DNA from: Carboxylicivirga linearis
GTDB lineage: Bacteria > Bacteroidota > Bacteroidia > Bacteroidales > Marinilabiliaceae
Reading direction: 5' to 3'
NCBI RefSeq assembly: GCF_018271995.1
Contig: NZ_JAGUCO010000003.1
Location: forward strand, 1-64,000
Length of the DNA stretch: 64,000 nucleotides
Shown: positions 63,384 through 64,000 of the stretch, one piece after another
How the letters are laid out: each line of letters starts with the position of its first letter
How positions within the stretch are numbered: the stretch's first letter is position 1
The notes under the pieces: model-generated
Database searches by the model: none
What the model was told of the DNA's origin: nothing
Seen by the model: the letters and a program-made list of their open reading frames with translations, nothing else
Made by a program: the position numbers and the translations under genes

Positions 63384-64000
63384 TTACATAACCAGTTTAT
63401 AACCTTTACCGTGTACATTAATTATTTCAACACTTGGTTCGTCTTTCAGGTGTTTACGTAATTTGGTAATGTAAACGTCCATACTACGAGCGTTAAAGTA
63501 ATTGTCATCAACCCAAATGGTTTTTAATGCAAAATTACGTTCCAGTACCTTATTGGCATTGGTACAAAGCAACTTTAACAATTCTGATTCTTTGGTAGTA
63601 AGTTTGATAATGTTCTCATCATTAATCAGCTGTTGCTTTTGAGTGTCAAACTTAAATTTACCTAACTGATAAAATTCCTGTGCAACATTACCACCTTTGG
63701 TACGTCGTAGTATTGCTTCAATACGGAAAAGCAACTCTTCCATACTAAAAGGTTTTGTAAGGTAGTCGTCGGCACCAATTTTAAATCCTTGAAAAATATC
63801 TTCTTTCAACGATTTAGCTGTAAGGAAGACAATAGGAATATCAGCATTTACCATTCGAATATCTTTTGCCAATGAGAAGCCATCTTTCTTAGGCATCATT
63901 ACGTCAAGTATACAGCAATCATATTTTTTAGACATGAAAGCCTTGTAGCCTTCTTCACCGTCTGGTAATAGATCTGTTTCAAAGCCTTTTGCTTCAAGAT
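63384..64000 (-). CDS. rprY: OmpR-family response regulator RprY (5' end outside window)
   Basis: A DNA-binding response regulator, partial. The reading frame is open from a Met at 63935 back to the window edge and encodes LEAKGFETDLLPDGEEGYKAF. That is normal receiver sequence, so the true start lies beyond 64000. The phospho-acceptor Asp is in CCILDVMMPKKDG and the switch Lys in DDYLTKPFSMEEL. The C-terminal winged helix ends in ARSMDVYITKLRKHLKDEP and NVHGKGYKLV. The sequence is close to RprY of Bacteroides and Porphyromonas as I remember it. Its kinase RprX is presumably beyond the edge. Confidence 0.88.
   Translation of the reverse strand, partial: LEAKGFETDLLPDGEEGYKAFMSKKYDCCILDVMMPKKDGFSLAKDIRMVNADIPIVFLTAKSLKEDIFQGFKIGADDYLTKPFSMEELLFRIEAILRRTKGGNVAQEFYQLGKFKFDTQKQQLINDENIIKLTTKESELLKLLCTNANKVLERNFALKTIWVDDNYFNARSMDVYITKLRKHLKDEPSVEIINVHGKGYKLVM

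Overview
The window is chromosomal, AT-rich DNA from a member of the Bacteroidota, most likely the Marinilabiliales or a related order. The evidence is a giant SprA type IX secretion (T9SS) channel, the T9SS proteins PorX and SprE/PorW, an LpxC-FabZ fusion, a RprY-type regulator, a glycogen synthase-phosphorylase fusion, and promoters of the Bacteroidota type (TTTG, about 20 nt, TAnnTTTG). The assignment to an order is inference. I see no insertion sequence, prophage, integrase, CRISPR array or rRNA. Almost everything is core chromosome.

Layout. 1-508: an initiator tRNA-fMet on the minus strand with an excellent promoter, then a gap holding a possible sigma-54-driven small RNA. 509-10120 (plus): thiL, ruvA, sprA, gcvH. 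10182-14879 (minus): an HD-domain hydrolase, then lpxD, lpxC-fabZ and lpxA (lipid A and fatty acid synthesis). 15139-19905 (plus): rimP-nusA-infB with a promoter, a possible operator and a leader hairpin. 20029-29142 (minus): an M23 peptidase, dxr, rseP, tatA, a LysM lytic transglycosylase, a DUF4837 lipoprotein, an unrecognised 134-residue protein, an M17 aminopeptidase and pdxA (envelope, isoprenoid and vitamin B6 functions). 29493-33031 (plus): an orphan small gene, gamma-glutamyltransferase and an orphan GAF histidine kinase. 32997-39743 (minus): sprE/porW, porX, tsaE and an alanine-dehydrogenase-family protein. 39891-41664 (plus): an NtrC-type response regulator and a small lipoprotein. 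41754-48998 (minus): a sigma-54 activator, lptE, a TPR protein, secG, groES-groEL and lepA. 49167-52475 (plus): kdsB, a branching enzyme and ybaK. 52472-62107 (minus): a DUF2809 membrane protein and a glycogen/alpha-glucan cluster (debranching enzyme, GT4, GH57, a small CBM48 protein, the synthase-phosphorylase fusion). 62301-64000 (minus): a GSCFA protein and rprY, which runs off the right edge.

How the genes fit together. Three themes dominate: envelope building (lipid A, LptE, Kdo activation by KdsB, RseP, Tat, Sec, peptidoglycan enzymes), type IX secretion (SprA channel, SprE lipoprotein, PorX regulator), and glycogen turnover. The glycogen enzymes resemble eukaryotic types: a GT3-like synthase and a GH13_8-like branching enzyme. 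The synthase is joined in one polypeptide to a phosphorylase.

No wholly new multi-gene system stands out. The best leads are non-coding: a sigma-54-type promoter followed by a terminator but no gene (about 247-355), a perfect 13-bp inverted repeat that buries the tsaE start codon and also contains a promoter box (34708-34746), 12-nt direct repeats around the sprE promoter box (39745-39786), and the rimP leader (15024-15121). The alanine-dehydrogenase-like protein also appears to lack two catalytic residues.
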